This document shows, in pieces, positions 61,383-64,000 of a DNA stretch of 64,000 nucleotides (its first letter is position 1; the number at the start of each line of letters is the position of its first letter). This stretch comes from Williamsia sp. 1135. Lineage in GTDB: Bacteria; Actinomycetota; Actinomycetes; Mycobacteriales; Mycobacteriaceae. Below the pieces are notes generated by a model. The model did no database searches. It was given only the letters and a program-made list of their open reading frames with translations, and was not told where the DNA came from. A program made the translations under genes and the position numbers. The stretch spans positions 62,001 through 126,000 of the forward strand of contig NZ_MJEI01000099.1 in the NCBI RefSeq assembly GCF_002095395.1. Reading direction: 5' to 3'.

Positions 61383-62143
61383 TGCAGTATCAGGTCGTCG
61401 ATCCGATCGGTGCTCGCGTCACCGATCTGTCCTTGGACGAGGTGGACGGCGGCGACATGGCCCGGCTCGAGAAGCTGCTGGCGGAGGCCGGTGTCGTGGT
61501 CATTCCAGACCAGAACGTAGACGACAGGGCATTTCTCGCGTTCCTGGAGCGGTTCGGTGAGCTGATGTTCACCAAGGGCGAGATGCCGCTCGCGGGCTAC
61601 CCTGACCTCAACGTCATCAGTAATGTCGGCCGGACGACACCGCCGAGGTCCACCTTTCACGTCGACACGACGTATGTGTCGCAGCCGCCCCGGTACACCG
61701 CGTTGCGTGCGGTGCACGTGCCCCAAGAGGGTGGTCACACCCAGTTCAGCAATCAGTACGCGGCGTACGACACGCTCCCTGATGAGATTCGGGAGGACCT
61801 GGCCGGCCGCCTCGTGACCCATGTTGTCACCGGGGTGGATCCGGGCGATGACGCGGAAACGTCCGCTGTCCATCCGATCTTCCTGGCCCACCCGTTGTCG
61901 GGGAGGACCGCGCTCTATTTGTCGGCAGCGGCGAGGTGTGCGGCGATCAGCGGCAAGACGTCGGAAGAGACAGCGGAGGTCATCGCCTACCTCATCACCC
62001 ACTCGACCCGAGAGGACAACGTCCTTCGGCACGCTTGGTCCGCCGGTGACGTCGTGATGTGGGACAACCGGGTTGTCATGCACCGCGCCGACCACAGTGG
62101 TGTGGTCGGCGACCGCGTGATGCATCGGGGAATGGTCAGGTAG
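61382..62143 (+). CDS. TauD/TfdA-type Fe(II)/2-oxoglutarate dioxygenase, likely MAA tailoring enzyme
   Basis: A 253-residue non-heme iron dioxygenase. The iron triad is H93 and D95 (TFHVDTTYVSQPP) with H234 (WDNRVVMHRAD), and 2-oxoglutarate-binding arginines R245 and R249 (GDRVMHRGMVR) have the same spacing as in E. coli TauD. Its start overlaps mysD by one base (TGATG), so it is the last gene of the operon. The known cyanobacterial MAA oxygenase MysH belongs to the phytanoyl-CoA dioxygenase group, so this is a different branch. It could hydroxylate, demethylate or decarboxylate the MAA side chain. The reaction is inference. Confidence 0.88.
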   Translation: MQYQVVDPIGARVTDLSLDEVDGGDMARLEKLLAEAGVVVIPDQNVDDRAFLAFLERFGELMFTKGEMPLAGYPDLNVISNVGRTTPPRSTFHVDTTYVSQPPRYTALRAVHVPQEGGHTQFSNQYAAYDTLPDEIREDLAGRLVTHVVTGVDPGDDAETSAVHPIFLAHPLSGRTALYLSAAARCAAISGKTSEETAEVIAYLITHSTREDNVLRHAWSAGDVVMWDNRVVMHRADHSGVVGDRVMHRGMVR

Positions 62144-62169
62144 ATGTCGCCTGTGCGTTCCCCAAGGCT

Positions 62170-62886
62170 TTACCGGGTAGCGACGGAAGCGCCGTGGAGC
62201 AGTTGAGTAACGTCTGCCGCGCTCGGCAGTATGTGGGTGAGAGGTTGTTGCTCAAGGGTTTCCGCGCCGAAGGAGCCGGATAGCACGCCGACGACGAAAC
62301 CGGCTGCGGCATTGTGTCCGGCCAGAACGTCGCTGGGGGTGTCACCTGCGACAAGTACTCGCCGCACATCGGTCACGCCGGTTGCCTCCATGCAGCGATA
62401 GATCAGATACGGAGCCGGACGGCTGGCCGGGACGAGGTCACTGGTGATCAACGCGTCCACGGTGTCGCTGGGATAGCCGCCGACCGTCCAGCCCAGGCCG
62501 TCGAGTATGGCTTGTGCGATGTCGGACGAATACCCGGTCTGTAGCGCGATCTTGACGCCGGCTTCGTGCAGCGCGGAGAAGGTCTCACCGATTCCTGCCA
62601 CCGGCTTGGGCGGGGCGTCGCGATAGGCGGTCGTGAGGCGTTCGACGAAGTCGGCGAACACCACGTCGACCCGCGTGGTCTCGGCCGGTTCACCGAGTTC
62701 GGCGAGAAGGCCGGCGATGGCTTCTCGCTTGCTGGTCCCTTTCCATCGGGCGAGAAGATCGTGCGGTACCGGGTGACCGACGGCGTCTGACACGACGCGA
62801 TCGAGTACGTCGTAGACAAGTCCTCCCTCGTCGACGGTGGTGCCGGCCATGTCGAGCGCGGCGAGGTCGAAGGTGCGAGTGGTCAT
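62170..62886 (-). CDS. Phosphonatase-like (PhnX-like) HAD hydrolase
   Basis: A 238-residue HAD hydrolase with the phosphonatase form of motif I, LAALDMAGTTVDE (nucleophile D12, A14 instead of the second Asp), then QTGYSSDIAQAIL and VAGDTPSDVLAGHNA. It fits the family TIGR03351, proposed to cleave the C-P bond of a phosphonoacetaldehyde-like compound. It overlaps the GntR stop by four bases and faces the dioxygenase gene with a gap of 26 bases. Confidence 0.88.
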   Translation of the reverse strand: MTTRTFDLAALDMAGTTVDEGGLVYDVLDRVVSDAVGHPVPHDLLARWKGTSKREAIAGLLAELGEPAETTRVDVVFADFVERLTTAYRDAPPKPVAGIGETFSALHEAGVKIALQTGYSSDIAQAILDGLGWTVGGYPSDTVDALITSDLVPASRPAPYLIYRCMEATGVTDVRRVLVAGDTPSDVLAGHNAAAGFVVGVLSGSFGAETLEQQPLTHILPSAADVTQLLHGASVATR

Positions 62887-63641
62887 GAGCTCTCTTTCAC
62901 GATGCGCATGTCGCCGATGGCGCGAGTGGATGCGGGTTGGGTGTTGTCGATGGTGAACGTGACCTTGTCCGGGCGGTACCGGTCGTCGGCGTACTCGATG
63001 GGTTTGCCGGCATGATCGACCGCACGACGCCTCTCCCGCAGCAGGGGAGCGCCGGGATCGATGTCGAGTTGCGCTGCGTCTACGTCGGAGGCGGCGACAG
63101 CGTCGATCGTGTGCCTGCCCTCGAACAGGTCGGCTCCACGCCCGAGGAGGTAGGCGTAGATCGAACCCGAGTCCGGATCGAAGTCGAAAAGCATGCGCCC
63201 GACGGGCTCGATGAAACTGGAGCGTTCGAGCATGGCGGGTGTGCCGTCAAGTGTTCGGAGGCGCAGCACGTCGACGACGGGTTCGCCCTCCTCTACGCCG
63301 AGGGAGGCCGCGGCGACCGCGCTAGCACCTCGTCGGGCAACTTCGATCGTGCGCTGGCCGGGGACGCGCCCGATGTTGTTCGCCCAGGTGGTGAACGACA
63401 TGAACGTCTCGAACGGTTGTGCCACCGCCGCCTCGCGGACGATCGGCGGGCGACCGCGGCTCACGCTGATGAGTCCCTCGTGCCGCACCGTGGCGAGCGC
63501 GGCGCGCACTGTGCCCCGTGACGCCTCGAAACGCGCACACAGACTGGACTCTGACGGTAGCGCGGACCCGACGGGTAGTGTGCCGTCCAGGATTTCGTTG
63601 CGCAGCACATCGGCGACCCTCGTATGTAAGGGAACGGCCAT
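62883..63641 (-). CDS. GntR/HutC-family regulator
   Basis: A 252-residue regulator with an N-terminal winged HTH (LHTRVADVLRNEILDGTLPVGSALPSESSLCARFEASRGTVRAAL; ISVSRGRPPIVRE) and a UTRA effector domain (VVDVLRLRTLDGTPAMLERS; YAYLLGRGADLFEGRHTIDAV). The start is the ATG at 63641. It is in an operon with the PhnX-like hydrolase and divergent from the FAD oxidoreductase; it probably responds to an aminophosphonate. Confidence 0.92.
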   Translation of the reverse strand: MAVPLHTRVADVLRNEILDGTLPVGSALPSESSLCARFEASRGTVRAALATVRHEGLISVSRGRPPIVREAAVAQPFETFMSFTTWANNIGRVPGQRTIEVARRGASAVAAASLGVEEGEPVVDVLRLRTLDGTPAMLERSSFIEPVGRMLFDFDPDSGSIYAYLLGRGADLFEGRHTIDAVAASDVDAAQLDIDPGAPLLRERRRAVDHAGKPIEYADDRYRPDKVTFTIDNTQPASTRAIGDMRIVKESS

Positions 63642-63752
63642 CCGACACCTTCTTTCTGTCGATCGAACCTGTTTGAACAACTCCACCACGAACAGACTTA
63701 GCATGCCTCAATTCGGGGTTGCTGTCCCGAACTGCAAGGTAAACGTTCGGCA

Positions 63753-63770
63753 AACTTGTACAAACAAGTT
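63753..63770. promoter_or_regulatory. Inverted repeat between GntR and FAD oxidoreductase
   Basis: AACTTGT (63753-63759) and ACAAGTT (63764-63770) form a perfect 7-base repeat with a 4-base spacer, with a further TTGTACAA core overlapping. It is 48 bases before the FAD oxidoreductase start and 112 bases from the GntR start, a plausible GntR operator. Confidence 0.55.
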
Positions 63771-63817
63771 GCGCTGAGGTCTTGACCGCAGTTGGTCTCG
63801 GCGGTCACGGTTGTCGC

Positions 63818-64000
63818 ATGACCTCAACACACAACCGTCACGACCTGGTGATCGTCGGTGCTGGAATCGTCGGCCTCGCGCATGCGGCCGAGGCGCTCTC
63901 ACGGGGCGCGTCGGTTGCGGTCGTCGAACGTGACGAATACGCGGTGGGTGCTTCGATTCGCAACTTCGGTCACGTGTGCACCACCGCGCAGGATGGCCGG
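63818..64000 (+). CDS. FAD-dependent oxidoreductase, TIGR03364-like (3' end outside window)
   Basis: Only the first 61 residues are visible: [20 protein letters not shown] with the FAD-binding GxGxx[11 protein letters not shown], then [16 protein letters not shown]. The SIRNFGH segment is typical of the DAO-type family TIGR03364, which co-occurs with PhnX-like TIGR03351 hydrolases and is proposed to oxidise an aminophosphonate to its aldehyde. Its divergent position to the GntR/PhnX-like operon agrees with that. Confidence 0.85.
   Translation, partial: MTSTHNRHDLVIVGAGIVGLAHAAEALSRGASVAVVERDEYAVGASIRNFGHVCTTAQDGR

Noticed and set aside
1-64000. CRISPR arrays, insertion sequences or prophage genes
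   Set aside because: I saw no regularly spaced repeats, transposase with terminal repeats, or structural phage genes. The DUF222/HNH gene alone does not make a mobile element.

Overview
The window is high-GC DNA from a mycolic-acid-containing actinobacterium of the order Mycobacteriales. Gordonia or a close Rhodococcus/Nocardia-type relative fits best. The evidence is gene content: an antigen-85-type mycolyltransferase, a mycothiol-dependent-isomerase-type protein, a DUF222/13E12 HNH protein, an MmpL-type transporter, an MpaB-like oxygenase, a PPOX/F420-type oxidoreductase and a DIP1984-family protein. Genus is an inference, because no rRNA is present.

Layout. 1-2.2 kb: an MMPL transporter cut by the left edge, with a strong inverted repeat at its promoter, then a frameshifted small exported protein. 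3.1-4.3 kb: a DUF222/HNH protein. 4.6-10 kb: a lipid or xenobiotic oxidation locus (MpaB-like oxygenase, P450, SDR, unknown protein) framed by two related TetR regulators. 9.9-13.3 kb: a serine hydrolase with its TetR, and a secreted acid phosphatase. 13.5-14.3 kb: tRNA-Lys, -Glu, -Asp and -Phe and an intrinsic terminator. 14.4-17.6 kb: a three-gene, translationally coupled, probably defence-related cassette (restriction-system-like protein with a nonsense codon, DUF4041/GIY-YIG protein with a frameshift, DUF6308), followed by about 0.8 kb of mostly non-coding DNA holding an oxidase remnant. 18.4-36 kb: ordinary housekeeping and accessory genes (MerR/SDR, GH13, DUF1275, adenosine/adenine deaminase, DCC, XRE/DUF2975, MarR/FMN reductase, SelO, lipase, mycolyltransferase, GtrA).

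36-45 kb holds a coherent block around a two-component system: a molybdopterin oxidoreductase fused to a cytochrome-b-like membrane domain, a SAM methyltransferase, a DUF2064/TIGR04282 glycosyltransferase, a GT2 glycosyltransferase, a polytopic membrane protein, a frameshifted NAD-dependent epimerase and an MTA/purine nucleoside phosphorylase. 46-51 kb is a siderophore-type ABC importer with an iron-box-like site and an AraC regulator. 51-54.7 kb is an acetoacetate module (thiolase, CoA transferase A/B, IclR) with clear palindromic operators.

The standout is 56.3-62.1 kb: a compact operon for a mycosporine-like amino acid (MAA) sunscreen. It encodes a demethyl-4-deoxygadusol synthase (MysA), O-methyltransferase (MysB), ATP-grasp ligase (MysC) and D-Ala-D-Ala-ligase-type enzyme (MysD). 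From mysA onward the genes overlap. The four enzymes are bracketed by two unusual extra genes: a HAD-like protein that has lost both catalytic aspartates, and a TauD-type Fe(II)/2-oxoglutarate dioxygenase that could tailor the product. Three helically phased copies of TTTTCGTGA lie upstream. The window ends in a GntR-controlled, phosphonate-related module (PhnX-like hydrolase and divergent FAD oxidoreductase) that converges on the MAA operon.

Several otherwise intact genes carry single-base indels (about 2.8, 15.3, 43.7, 48.5 and 48.7 kb). These are either real decay or residual assembly error, and the window alone cannot decide.
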